Assembly: GCA_947631215.1 (NCBI GenBank) | Contig: CANRKN010000014.1 | Location: 1 to 33,353 of the forward strand | Direction: 5' to 3' | DNA from: an uncultured Oscillospiraceae bacterium | GTDB taxonomy: Bacteria; Bacillota_A; Clostridia; Oscillospirales; Oscillospiraceae | DNA: 33,353 bases | Part shown: positions 1 through 6,639 of the stretch, piece by piece | Numbering within the stretch: position 1 is the first letter of the stretch | Layout of the letters: each line of letters opens with the position of its first letter | The notes under the pieces: generated by a model | Database searches by the model: none | What the model saw: the letters and a program-made list of their open reading frames with translations, nothing else | Told to the model about the DNA's origin: nothing | Position numbers and translations under genes: made by a program

Positions 1-264
1 ATCCCCGAGCTGAAGGCCCAGGGCAAGAACCCCTTCATCCTGGACTTCACCAACCCCAAGTACGATTTGCGGGAGTTCTTCATGGGCGAGGTGCGCTTCA
101 ACTCCCTGCTGCGGACCTTCCCCGACCAGGCGGAGGCATTGCTGGCGGAGGCGAGAAGCCAGATGCGGGACCGCTGGGCGCGGTACAACCACCTGGCCAC
201 CCAGGACTATTCCCACATGCTGGACGTGCTCAAGGACTACCCCATCGAGCCGCCACAGGCATAA
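1..264 (+). CDS. nifJ: Pyruvate:ferredoxin (flavodoxin) oxidoreductase, C-terminal end (partial)
   Basis: The reading frame is open from base 1 to the TAA at 262-264 and gives 87 residues; the rest of the gene lies left of the window. The stretch around residues 10-45 (GKNPFILD, then LREFFMGEVRF, then a Phe-Pro-Asp-Gln run) matches the extreme C-terminus of single-chain PFOR, which packs against the TPP domain. Known role of the family: oxidative decarboxylation of pyruvate to acetyl-CoA with reduction of ferredoxin in the cytoplasm of anaerobes. The Fe-S and TPP motifs are not in the window, so the call rests on this tail alone; another 2-oxoacid:ferredoxin oxidoreductase is possible. A strong terminator follows at once, so this is the last gene of its transcript. 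Confidence 0.75.
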   Translation: MPELKAQGKNPFILDFTNPKYDLREFFMGEVRFNSLLRTFPDQAEALLAEARSQMRDRWARYNHLATQDYSHMLDVLKDYPIEPPQA

Positions 265-278
265 CAGACATAAAAAGG

Positions 279-312
279 CGGGAGCGCTTCGCGGCGCTCC
301 CGTTTTCCTTTT
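279..312. terminator. Intrinsic terminator between the PFOR tail and the lysR gene
   Basis: A 9-bp perfect stem (279-287 with 294-302, loop of 6) is followed by a T-rich tract from 303. It sits between two convergent genes. An A-rich stretch (272-276) on its left side means it could also stop transcription of the minus-strand lysR gene. Confidence 0.85.
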
Positions 313-316
313 TTAT

Positions 317-1201
317 TCACTTCAGCTCAAACTGCATCATGTAGGACAGATACAGCTGCTCGGCGTGGGTGAGCTCCGCCGGGGGCCGGTGGCCCAGGCC
401 GTAGGTGAAGGAGATGGGCGGGTCCAGCTCCGCGCAGCACACCTCCTCGTCCGCCGCCAGCGCCGCGGCGAACTCCCGGGCGTGGAGGGAGACGCCCATC
501 CCCGCCTTCACCAAGTCTATACAGCCGATGGAGCTTCCTTCATACACCACCTGGGGCGTCACGCCCTCCCGGCGGAAGGCCGCCAGCGTCAGGGCGGACA
601 GCGACCCGCCCCGGGTAGGCAGCAGCAGCCGCTCATGAGCAAGCGCCGCGAGACTTACTCGCCCGGCGGCGGCCCCGGGGTGGTCCCGGCGCAGCAGCGC
701 CACCATGGAGCTGGCCGCTATGGGCATGAAGGTATAGTCCCCCGCCCCGGCGAAGTTGGAGTAGGCGGGAAAGACGTTCACCGCCCGCTTTCGGAACATG
801 TCGTACAGCACCGGCTCGTCCGCCTCCACCATGGAGAAGGTGAGCTCCGGGTAGGCCTGGTGAAAGCCGGTGATGTACTTCGCCATGCCGTAGTACTGGG
901 GATTCTGCATCACCGCGATGGTGAGAGACGTGGCGGACCGGCGCTTTAAGTCGTCCAATGCTATCTCCGACTCCATGCTCAGGGCCGCGATCTTCCGGGC
1001 GTAGGGAAGATAAGTCCGGCCCGCCTCGCTCAGGGCCAGGCTCCGGGTGGTGCGGTCAAAGAGCGGCGCGCCCAGCTCCTTTTCCATGGCCCGGATGTGC
1101 TTGGAAAGGGACGACTGGGCGATAAAAAGCCGCGCCGCCGCCTCGCTGAAGCTGCCACAGTCCGCCAGCATCACCAGCTCCCGGATGTGATCTACGTCCA
1201 T
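317..1201 (-). CDS. LysR-family transcriptional regulator
   Basis: 294 residues, the usual length of the family. The N-terminal winged helix-turn-helix is clear: a segment beginning HIRELVMLADCGSFSEAA, then an AQSSLSKHIRAMEKELG recognition part (about residues 4-45). An effector-binding domain of the periplasmic-binding-protein type follows. The start at 1201 is chosen because a GGGGAGG ribosome site lies just upstream and the protein then begins MDVDHIREL; the longer frame to 1252 adds 17 residues without family resemblance. It is divergent from the DUF5692/oxidoreductase/hypAB operon and separated from it by 149 bases holding promoters for both sides and an inverted repeat of LysR-box type. 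It is therefore the likely regulator of that operon and of itself. The inducer is unknown. Confidence 0.92.
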   Translation of the reverse strand: MDVDHIRELVMLADCGSFSEAAARLFIAQSSLSKHIRAMEKELGAPLFDRTTRSLALSEAGRTYLPYARKIAALSMESEIALDDLKRRSATSLTIAVMQNPQYYGMAKYITGFHQAYPELTFSMVEADEPVLYDMFRKRAVNVFPAYSNFAGAGDYTFMPIAASSMVALLRRDHPGAAAGRVSLAALAHERLLLPTRGGSLSALTLAAFRREGVTPQVVYEGSSIGCIDLVKAGMGVSLHAREFAAALAADEEVCCAELDPPISFTYGLGHRPPAELTHAEQLYLSYMMQFELK

Positions 1202-1218
1202 ATGGGACCTCCCCTCGC

Positions 1219-1243
1219 GATTTATTCCGTATCCGAATAAATC
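1219..1243. promoter_or_regulatory. Inverted repeat, probable LysR operator
   Basis: Perfect 9-bp arms (1219-1227 and 1235-1243) around a 7-base centre, containing the T-N11-A pattern of LysR-type binding sites. It overlaps the -10 element and predicted start of the lysR promoter, which fits autorepression. The link to this LysR protein is inference from position. Confidence 0.6.
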
Positions 1244-1269
1244 ATACCGCAATTGGAATTGTTTTGCAA
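1241..1269 (-). promoter_or_regulatory. Probable lysR promoter
   Basis: Read on the minus strand: TTGCAA (1264-1269), a 17-base spacer, TATGAT (1241-1246). The TTGCAA hexamer is self-complementary and is also the -35 candidate of the divergent operon. Confidence 0.6.
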
Positions 1270-1293
1270 CTGTTCACACGATATATTTATTAT
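1264..1293 (+). promoter_or_regulatory. Probable promoter of the DUF5692-oxidoreductase-hypAB operon
   Basis: TTGCAA (1264-1269), an 18-base spacer, TATTAT (1288-1293), predicted start near 1300. It shares its -35 hexamer with the lysR promoter. Confidence 0.55.
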
Positions 1294-1315
1294 GGTACGA
1301 CATTTTTGTCGAACC
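1294..1315. promoter_or_regulatory. Dyad at the predicted transcription start of the operon
   Basis: Arms GGTaCGACA and TGTCGaACC around TTTT, with one mismatch. It covers the predicted start site, so it could be an operator or a short 5' hairpin in the leader. No function can be proved from sequence. Confidence 0.4.
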
Positions 1316-1350
1316 TTCACAAAGAAGAGAATAATAGGAGGACAAACAAC

Positions 1351-2388
1351 ATGCTTTTCCAGGTCTATGGAGACAACTCCATCTATCAGGTGGTGGGCTG
1401 GGTCCTGGTATTTCTGGGCCTCATCATCACCAACGAGATCCAGCGCCGGTCCAAGCTGGGCGGCTACGGCTTCTTCGTGGGCATCCTGGGCGCGCTGACG
1501 GTGTACTTCATCGCCATCTATGTGGGCGCGGCCAGGGGCGCGGAGTGGGCCCTGCACAACCCCACCTACATCTACATGAACAGCTGGTTCCATTATGCCA
1601 AGCTGTACGCCGCCAGCATCGGCTGCATCGGCTTCATGTGGCTGAAGTACAAGCACTGCCTGGGCAAGAAAGACTGGTTCAAGTGCTATCCCTTCGTCAT
1701 CGTGGCCATCAACATCCTCATCGCCGTGGCCAGCGACTTCGAGAGCGCCGTCAAGGGCTCCATCGCCCTGGCCAACACCGGCAGCCGCTGGTGGCTGTCC
1801 AGCGAGGGCGTGTGGCTGTACGGCGGCTGGTGGAACTGGGCCAACGGCCTGGCCGGCATCATCAACATCCTGTGCATGACCGGCTGGTGGGGCATCTACT
1901 CCTCCAAGAAGCATGACGACATGCTCTGGCCCGACATGACCTGGGTCTACATCGTGGCCTATGACATCTGGAACTTCGTGTATACCTATCTGAACCTGCC
2001 CACCCACTCCTGGTACTGCGGCTTCGCGCTGCTGCTGGCCCCCACCGTGGCGGCCATCTTCTGGAACAAGGGCGGCTGGATCCAGAACCGGGCCAACACC
2101 CTGGCCACCTGGTGCATGTTCGCCCAGGTCTTCCCCATCTTCCAGGACTACAGCCGCTTCTCCGTCATCCCCAGCCTGTACGCCGACGGCGTCATGGACC
2201 CCGCCGTCCATCCCACCCTGGCCGATCCCCGCGCCCAGGGCGTGGTGGCGGTTCTGTCCATCCTCATCAACTGCGCCGCCCTGGCCCTCATCATCAAGCG
2301 GGCGAAGGCGCAGCACATCAACCCCTACAAGCAGGAGGTCTTCAAGGGCACAAAGGACTTCGAGGAGGCCATGGCCCGCGCCGAGTGA
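1351..2388 (+). CDS. Polytopic membrane protein, DUF5692-like
   Basis: 345 residues starting at ATG 1351, nine bases after an AGGAGG site (1336-1341); an upstream in-frame start at 1264 has no such site. About nine hydrophobic segments are visible, unusually rich in Trp, Tyr and Asn (for example a segment with SRWWLSSEGVWLYGGWWNW around residues 135-155), and the tail is basic and cytoplasmic. I recognise it as resembling the uncharacterised DUF5692 family; no reaction is known to me. It is the first gene of a probable operon with a large Fe-S/FAD oxidoreductase and hypA-hypB under a divergent LysR regulator. That context suggests a membrane partner in redox chemistry or import of a redox substrate, but this is inference only. 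There is no quinone or haem ligand pattern that I can point to. Confidence 0.75.
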   Translation: MLFQVYGDNSIYQVVGWVLVFLGLIITNEIQRRSKLGGYGFFVGILGALTVYFIAIYVGAARGAEWALHNPTYIYMNSWFHYAKLYAASIGCIGFMWLKYKHCLGKKDWFKCYPFVIVAINILIAVASDFESAVKGSIALANTGSRWWLSSEGVWLYGGWWNWANGLAGIINILCMTGWWGIYSSKKHDDMLWPDMTWVYIVAYDIWNFVYTYLNLPTHSWYCGFALLLAPTVAAIFWNKGGWIQNRANTLATWCMFAQVFPIFQDYSRFSVIPSLYADGVMDPAVHPTLADPRAQGVVAVLSILINCAALALIIKRAKAQHINPYKQEVFKGTKDFEEAMARAE

Positions 2389-2420
2389 GCGCATACCCCT
2401 TAAACGCGTCAAAACATATA

Positions 2421-2448
2421 CCCTATGCCTCCCCCGGGAGGCATAGGG
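2421..2448 (+). other. Intercistronic hairpin
   Basis: A perfect 12-bp stem (2421-2432 with 2437-2448, loop of 4) in the 82-base gap between the membrane-protein gene and the oxidoreductase gene. There is no T tract, so it is more likely an mRNA stability or processing element, or a weak attenuator, than a full terminator. Confidence 0.6.
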
Positions 2449-2470
2449 CCTGCGAAATGAGGAGAGAATT

Positions 2471-5257
2471 ATGGCTGATATCCATGATCCCAATCCCGAT
2501 AAGATCGTGCGGGAAGAGCCCTTCCGTGAGCCCATCGCCAAGCTGGGCAAGCTCATAACCGACCGCATCCCCCAGAAGCTGGGCCTTAAAAAGATCACCA
2601 AGGACGACCCGGAGTACTGGGCCCTGTCCGCCATCCTCACCGATGAGGAGGCGGAGTTCGCCATGAAACTGGGGGTCCGCAAGCCCAAGACCTTCAAGCA
2701 GCTCCAGGAGCTGTCCGGCATGGAGACGGAAAAGCTTGAAAAAATGCTGGAGCATTTGAGCTGGCTGGGCATCCTGGAGTACAACTGGGAAAACCTGGAC
2801 GGCAAGAACCCGGACCATGAAAAGCGCTGGGTCCTGCCCATGTACGTGCCCGGCAGCGCCGAGTTCACCAACATGAATATGGACGTCATCGGCCAGTACC
2901 CCGAGATGGGCCGGTTCTTCGAGCGGATGAGTTTCCTGCCGCTTACCAAGGTCACCCCCATGGTGCCCCCCGGGGGCGCCGGCATCGGCATGCACGTCAT
3001 CCCCGTGGAGAAGGCCATCGAGATGGAGAACACCTCCGTCTCCCTGGAGCACATCTCCCACTGGCTGGACAAGTACGAGGGCAAGTACGCCGCCAGCCCC
3101 TGCTCCTGCCGCCGCTCCCGCCAGACCTATGAGGAGGGATGCGCCGACGACTTCATGGACTGGTGCGTGGCCGTGGGCGACATGGCGGACTACGTGGTGG
3201 AGACAGGCAAGGGCGGCCGGTACATCACGAAAGAGGAGGCCCTGGCCATCTTCAAGAAGGCCGAGGACAACGGCTTCGTCCACCAGATCACCAACATCGA
3301 CGGCGAAAATAAAATTTTCGCCATCTGCAACTGCAACGTGAACGTGTGCTACGCCCTGCGCACAAGCCAGCTTTTCAATACCCCCAACATGTCCCGCTCC
3401 GCCTATGTGGCCCATGTGGACAAGAACGAGTGCGTGGCCTGCGGCCGGTGCGTGGAGTACTGCCCCGCCGGTGCAGTGAAGCTGGGGCAGAAGCTCTGTA
3501 AGGCCGACGGCAGCGAGGTCACCTACCCCCGCCAGCCCCTGCCCAGCGAGCAGAGTTGGGGCGAGCACATGTGGACCGTGGACTACCGGGACAAGAATCG
3601 CATCAACACCCACGACTCCGGCACCTCCCCCTGCAAGACCGCCTGCCCTGCCCATATCGCGGTGCAGGGCTACTTAAAGCTGGCCGCCCAGGGCAAGTAC
3701 ACCGAGGCGCTGCAGCTCATAAAGAGAGAAAACCCCTTCCCAGCCGTGTGCGGCCGCATCTGCAACCGCCGCTGCGAGGACGCTTGCACCCGTGGCACCG
3801 TGGACCAGGCCGTGGCCATCGACGAGGTCAAGCGCTTCATCGCCCAGCAGGACCTGGACGCCAAGACCCGGTTCATCCCCGAGAAGGTCATCCCCAAGGT
3901 CCAGGGCGGGTTCGACGAGAAGATCGCCATCATCGGCGCCGGCCCGGCGGGCATGAGCTGCGCCTACTATCTCGCGGAAAAGGGCTACCGGCCCACCGTG
4001 TTTGAAAAGGAATACCGCCCCGGCGGCATGCTCATGAACGGCATCCCCTCCTTCCGGCTGGAGAAGGACGTGGTGGAGGCGGAGATCGACGTGCTGCGCC
4101 AGATGGGCGTGGAGTTCAAGTGCGGCGTCGAGGTAGGCAGGGACGTGACCATCGCCCAGCTCCGTGAGCAGGGCTATAAGGGCTTTTACGTGGCCGTGGG
4201 CCTGCAGTCCGGCGGAAAGCTGGGCGTGCCCGGCGACGGCGCCGACGGCGTTATCTCCGGCATCGACTTCATGCGCTCCGTCAACATCGGCGGCGGCGCC
4301 AAGCTCTCCGGCAAGGTCGTGGTCATCGGCGGCGGCAACATCGCCGCGGACGTGGCCCGCACCGCCGTGCGCTGCGGCGCTGAGAGTGTCGCCATGTACT
4401 GCCTGGAGGGCTGCGACGACATGCCCATGGGCGAGGAAGACCGCTCCGAGTGCGAGCGGGACGGCGTTGCCATCCACGCGGGCTGGGGCCAGACCGAGGT
4501 CATCGCCAAGGACGGCAAGTGCGCCGGCGTCAAGTTCCGCAAGTGCCTCTCCGTCAAAAATGCCGAGGGCCGCTTCGCCCCCACCTTTGACGATAATGAG
4601 ACCGAGACAGCGGAGTGCACGACAGTCCTCTACTGCATCGGCCAGAAGGTGGACTGGAAGCAGCTCCTCTCCGGCACGAAGGTGGAGTTCAACCCCAACG
4701 GTACCGCCAAGGCGGACCCGGTGACCTACCAGACCGCCGAGCCTGACATCTTCGTGGGCGGCGACGCCTATACCGGCCAGAAGTTCGCCATCGACGCCAT
4801 CGCCGCGGGCCATCAGGGCGCGGTGAGTCTGCACCGGTTCGTGCAGCCCCACTCCAGCCTCACCATCGGCCGCAACCCCAACCACTTTGTGGAGCTGAAC
4901 AAGAGCGACATCAAGATCGACGAGGCCAGCTTCGACAACACCCCCCGCCAGCGCATCGGCTACAACGAGGCCCTGCGCAGGACCTTCAAGGACGAGCGGG
5001 TGCCCTTCACCGAGGAGCAGGTCAAAAAGGAGACGGCCCGGTGCCTTGGCTGCGGCGCGTCCATCGTGGACCCCAACAAGTGCATCGGCTGCGGCGTATG
5101 CACCACCAAGTGCGCCTTCGGCGCCATCACCCTGCACCGCGACAGGCCCGAGTGCACCCACATGATCCCGGCAGAGGATAAGCTCAAGGAGATCCTCCCC
5201 TACGCCGCCAAGCAGACCATCCGCATCAAGTTCGGCAAGAAGCAGAAAAATGCATGA
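2471..5257 (+). CDS. Large Fe-S/FAD NAD(P)H-type oxidoreductase with N-terminal winged-helix and Fe-S region
   Basis: 928 residues from ATG 2471 after an AGGAGAG site. Visible parts in order: an N-terminal helical, winged-helix-like region (about 40-110); a Cys-rich stretch with SPCSCRR near 209 and ICNCNVNVC near 290; a 4Fe-4S motif CVACGRCVEYC near 321; the Fe-S helical domain seen in the small subunit of glutamate synthase (CKTACPAH, then CGRICNRRCEDAC); an FAD site IGAGPAG near 488; a second dinucleotide site VVIGGGNIAADVA near 618; and a C-terminal ferredoxin motif CIGCGVCTTKC near 873. Family knowledge: GltD/NfnB-like modules pass electrons between NAD(P)H, FAD and Fe-S clusters. The substrate is unknown. 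The gene overlaps hypA by 8 bases, so the two are translationally coupled. It is not a standard GltD (about 450-500 residues), since an extra N-terminal half is fused on. Confidence 0.85.
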   Translation: MADIHDPNPDKIVREEPFREPIAKLGKLITDRIPQKLGLKKITKDDPEYWALSAILTDEEAEFAMKLGVRKPKTFKQLQELSGMETEKLEKMLEHLSWLGILEYNWENLDGKNPDHEKRWVLPMYVPGSAEFTNMNMDVIGQYPEMGRFFERMSFLPLTKVTPMVPPGGAGIGMHVIPVEKAIEMENTSVSLEHISHWLDKYEGKYAASPCSCRRSRQTYEEGCADDFMDWCVAVGDMADYVVETGKGGRYITKEEALAIFKKAEDNGFVHQITNIDGENKIFAICNCNVNVCYALRTSQLFNTPNMSRSAYVAHVDKNECVACGRCVEYCPAGAVKLGQKLCKADGSEVTYPRQPLPSEQSWGEHMWTVDYRDKNRINTHDSGTSPCKTACPAHIAVQGYLKLAAQGKYTEALQLIKRENPFPAVCGRICNRRCEDACTRGTVDQAVAIDEVKRFIAQQDLDAKTRFIPEKVIPKVQGGFDEKIAIIGAGPAGMSCAYYLAEKGYRPTVFEKEYRPGGMLMNGIPSFRLEKDVVEAEIDVLRQMGVEFKCGVEVGRDVTIAQLREQGYKGFYVAVGLQSGGKLGVPGDGADGVISGIDFMRSVNIGGGAKLSGKVVVIGGGNIAADVARTAVRCGAESVAMYCLEGCDDMPMGEEDRSECERDGVAIHAGWGQTEVIAKDGKCAGVKFRKCLSVKNAEGRFAPTFDDNETETAECTTVLYCIGQKVDWKQLLSGTKVEFNPNGTAKADPVTYQTAEPDIFVGGDAYTGQKFAIDAIAAGHQGAVSLHRFVQPHSSLTIGRNPNHFVELNKSDIKIDEASFDNTPRQRIGYNEALRRTFKDERVPFTEEQVKKETARCLGCGASIVDPNKCIGCGVCTTKCAFGAITLHRDRPECTHMIPAEDKLKEILPYAAKQTIRIKFGKKQKNA

Positions 5258-5618
5258 GCTGGGCGTGGTGTTCCATGTGATCGACAGCCTGAAAAAGGTA
5301 GCCGCCGAGAACCATGTGGACCGGATCAGCAGCGTGACGCTCCAGCTGGGCGAGGTATCCACGGTCATCCCCCACTACCTCACCGACTGCTGGAAATGGG
5401 CCGCGGCCCGGGAGCCGCTGGTGGCCGGGGCGGAGCTTAATATCGAGCCCATCAAGGCCATAAGCTGGTGCGACGACTGCAAAAAGGAGTACGGCACCAT
5501 CGAGCACGGCCGCGCCTGCCCATACTGCGGCGGCGGGAACACGTGGCTGGTGCAGGGCAACGAGTTCATGATCAAAGAGATAGAGGTCCCGGGACCGGAG
5601 GAGGAAGAGGATGAGTAA
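5250..5618 (+). CDS. hypA: Nickel metallochaperone HypA
   Basis: 122 residues, the normal HypA length. It begins with MHE, in which His2 is the conserved nickel ligand of the family, and has the zinc site as two Cys pairs: C74/C77 and C90/C93. HypA hands nickel, with HypB, to hydrogenase and in some bacteria to urease. The start at 5250 lies inside the end of the oxidoreductase gene (8-base overlap), and its own end overlaps hypB by 8 bases, so the three are one translational unit. The tail is very acidic (PGPEEEEDE). No hydrogenase subunit, hypC, hypD, hypE or hypF is in the window, so the client enzyme is unknown. Confidence 0.92.
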   Translation: MHELGVVFHVIDSLKKVAAENHVDRISSVTLQLGEVSTVIPHYLTDCWKWAAAREPLVAGAELNIEPIKAISWCDDCKKEYGTIEHGRACPYCGGGNTWLVQGNEFMIKEIEVPGPEEEEDE

Positions 5619-6279
5619 TGTGCGTGTCATAGAGGTCAAGCAGAGCGTCTTTGCCGACAACGACGCCCAGGCGGACAGGCTCCGCCGGGAGCTGAAGGCG
5701 CAGAAGACCTTTCTCATAAACCTCATGTCCTCCCCCGGCGCCGGCAAGACCACCACCCTGAAAAGGACCATCGCGGACCTGAAGGACGAGATGCGCATCG
5801 GCGTCATGGAGGCGGACATCGACTCCACTGTGGACGCGGAGGCCATCGCCGCCGCCGGCGCCAAAGCCATACAGCTGCACACCGGCGGCATGTGCCACCT
5901 GGACGCGGCCATGACCGGGCAGGGCCTCAGGGAGATCGGCGCGGAGAACTTCGACCTGGTGGTGCTGGAGAATGTGGGCAACCTGGTCTGCCCCGCCGAG
6001 TTCGATACGGGCGCGGCCAAAAACGTGGCCATCCTCTCCGTGCCCGAGGGCCACGATAAGCCCCTAAAATACCCCCTCATGTTCCAGGTCTGCCAGGCGC
6101 TGCTCATCAACAAGATCGACGTGCTGCCGTACTTTGACTTTGACATGGACAAGGTGGTGGCCTACGCGAAGATGCGCAATCCCGCCATTGAGATATTCCC
6201 CGTCTGCGCCAAGACCGGCGAGGGCTTCGAGGCCTGGGAAAATTGGCTCCGCGCTCAAACCTCTGCCTGGAACGGATAA
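5611..6279 (+). CDS. hypB: Nickel-insertion GTPase HypB
   Basis: 222 residues. It has a P-loop SSPGAGKTT (about 40-48), the metal site of the GTPase domain (GGMCHLD with C95 and H96, then C127 in NLVCPAEFD) and the guanine-specificity motif NKID. These residues are the known dimer-interface nickel/zinc ligands of HypB. It lacks both the His-rich nickel-storage stretch and the N-terminal CxxCGC site found in some HypB proteins, so it is the minimal form. GTP hydrolysis drives nickel delivery from HypA to a target enzyme. Its start overlaps hypA and it is the last gene of the operon. The region that follows is packed with hairpins before a convergent tRNA. Confidence 0.93.
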   Translation: MSNVRVIEVKQSVFADNDAQADRLRRELKAQKTFLINLMSSPGAGKTTTLKRTIADLKDEMRIGVMEADIDSTVDAEAIAAAGAKAIQLHTGGMCHLDAAMTGQGLREIGAENFDLVVLENVGNLVCPAEFDTGAAKNVAILSVPEGHDKPLKYPLMFQVCQALLINKIDVLPYFDFDMDKVVAYAKMRNPAIEIFPVCAKTGEGFEAWENWLRAQTSAWNG

Positions 6280-6291
6280 AAATCAACGCTT

Positions 6292-6405
6292 AAAATGGGG
6301 CCCCCATGAAAGCCCAGCGAAGCGGGTTTCATGGGGAGAAGGAAGAAAAAAATGGGGCCCCCACGGGAGCCCAACGAAGTGGGTCCCGTGGGGAAAAGGA
6401 AGAAC
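6292..6405. repeat. Two tandem 57-base hairpin repeats with compensatory changes
   Basis: Unit 1 covers 6292-6348 and unit 2 covers 6349-6405. Each has an outer 10-bp stem (6302-6311 with 6327-6336; 6359-6368 with 6384-6393), an inner CCC/GGG plus two-base stem and a GAA loop. The two copies differ in the stem at three outer pairs and one inner pair, and in each case both partners change, so pairing is kept. Shared flanks are AAAATGGGG on the left and a GGAAGAA end on the right. No protein frame fits. Probably a dispersed palindromic intergenic element; that part is inference. Confidence 0.8.
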
Positions 6406-6463
6406 GGCTCTGGCCGATGATGTAGCCTCGCAAGCGAGGCTACAGAATCTCCAGAGCCGTTCT
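6401..6463. repeat. Nested inverted repeat downstream of hypB and of the tRNA
   Basis: An outer perfect 13-bp pair (6401-6413 with 6451-6463) encloses an inner 10-bp hairpin (6421-6430 with 6435-6444, loop CAAG). Read from the tRNA side it is followed by the pyrimidine-rich TTCCTTTTCC, so it may end tRNA transcription. It may equally be a second mobile palindromic element. Confidence 0.7.
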
Positions 6464-6470
6464 GACGTAG

Positions 6471-6553
6471 TGCCGGTGGCGGGGGTCGAACCCGCACGTC
6501 CTTTCGGACAACGGATTTTAAGTCCGTAGTGTCTGCCATTCCACCACACCGGC
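6471..6553 (-). tRNA. tRNA-Leu, anticodon UAA
   Basis: Read on the minus strand it folds as a complete cloverleaf. The acceptor stem is GCCGGTG with CACCGGC. The anticodon stem ACGGA/TCCGT holds loop CTTAAAA, which gives anticodon UAA. The long variable arm (TGTCCGAAAGGACG) is typical of class II tRNAs, and the T arm GCGGG/CCCGC has a TTCGACC loop. The 3' CCA is not encoded. The length of 83 bases fits leucine tRNA. Confidence 0.95.
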
Positions 6554-6563
6554 GCGTATCCCC

Positions 6564-6592
6564 AGATTACACCATTCCCCCGGCAAAGTCAA
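6564..6592 (-). promoter_or_regulatory. Promoter of tRNA-Leu
   Basis: On the minus strand: TTGACT (6587-6592), a 17-base spacer, TAATCT (6564-6569). It ends 10 bases before the mature tRNA. Confidence 0.7.
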
Positions 6593-6603
6593 CGAGTTAC
6601 CGC

Positions 6604-6632
6604 TTGCGGCGGGGGAAACTTTGCGTTACAAT
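6604..6632 (+). promoter_or_regulatory. Probable mnmG promoter, close to the start codon
   Basis: TTGCGG (6604-6609), a 17-base spacer, TACAAT (6627-6632). The predicted start of transcription falls at or next to the mnmG ATG (6640), so the mRNA may be leaderless; no ribosome site is visible before the ATG. Confidence 0.55.
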
Positions 6633-6639
6633 ACGTGCT

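Noticed and set aside
3674..5368. A 564-residue minus-strand open frame opposite the oxidoreductase gene (and others opposite 1222-3655)
   Set aside because: No family motif and biased composition (Ala, Gly, Val, Asp, His); the plus strand holds clear Fe-S and FAD motifs.
5250..6279. Part of a hydrogenase maturation locus
   Set aside because: Only hypA and hypB are present; no hypC, D, E, F or hydrogenase subunit in the window, so that label would go beyond the evidence.
6292..6463. A CRISPR array
   Set aside because: Only two adjacent direct units without spacers, each itself a long hairpin; no cas genes in the window.
6529..6639. N-terminal extension of mnmG by 37 residues
   Set aside because: It lies in the tRNA and promoter region, has no family similarity, and the known family N-terminus begins at 6640.
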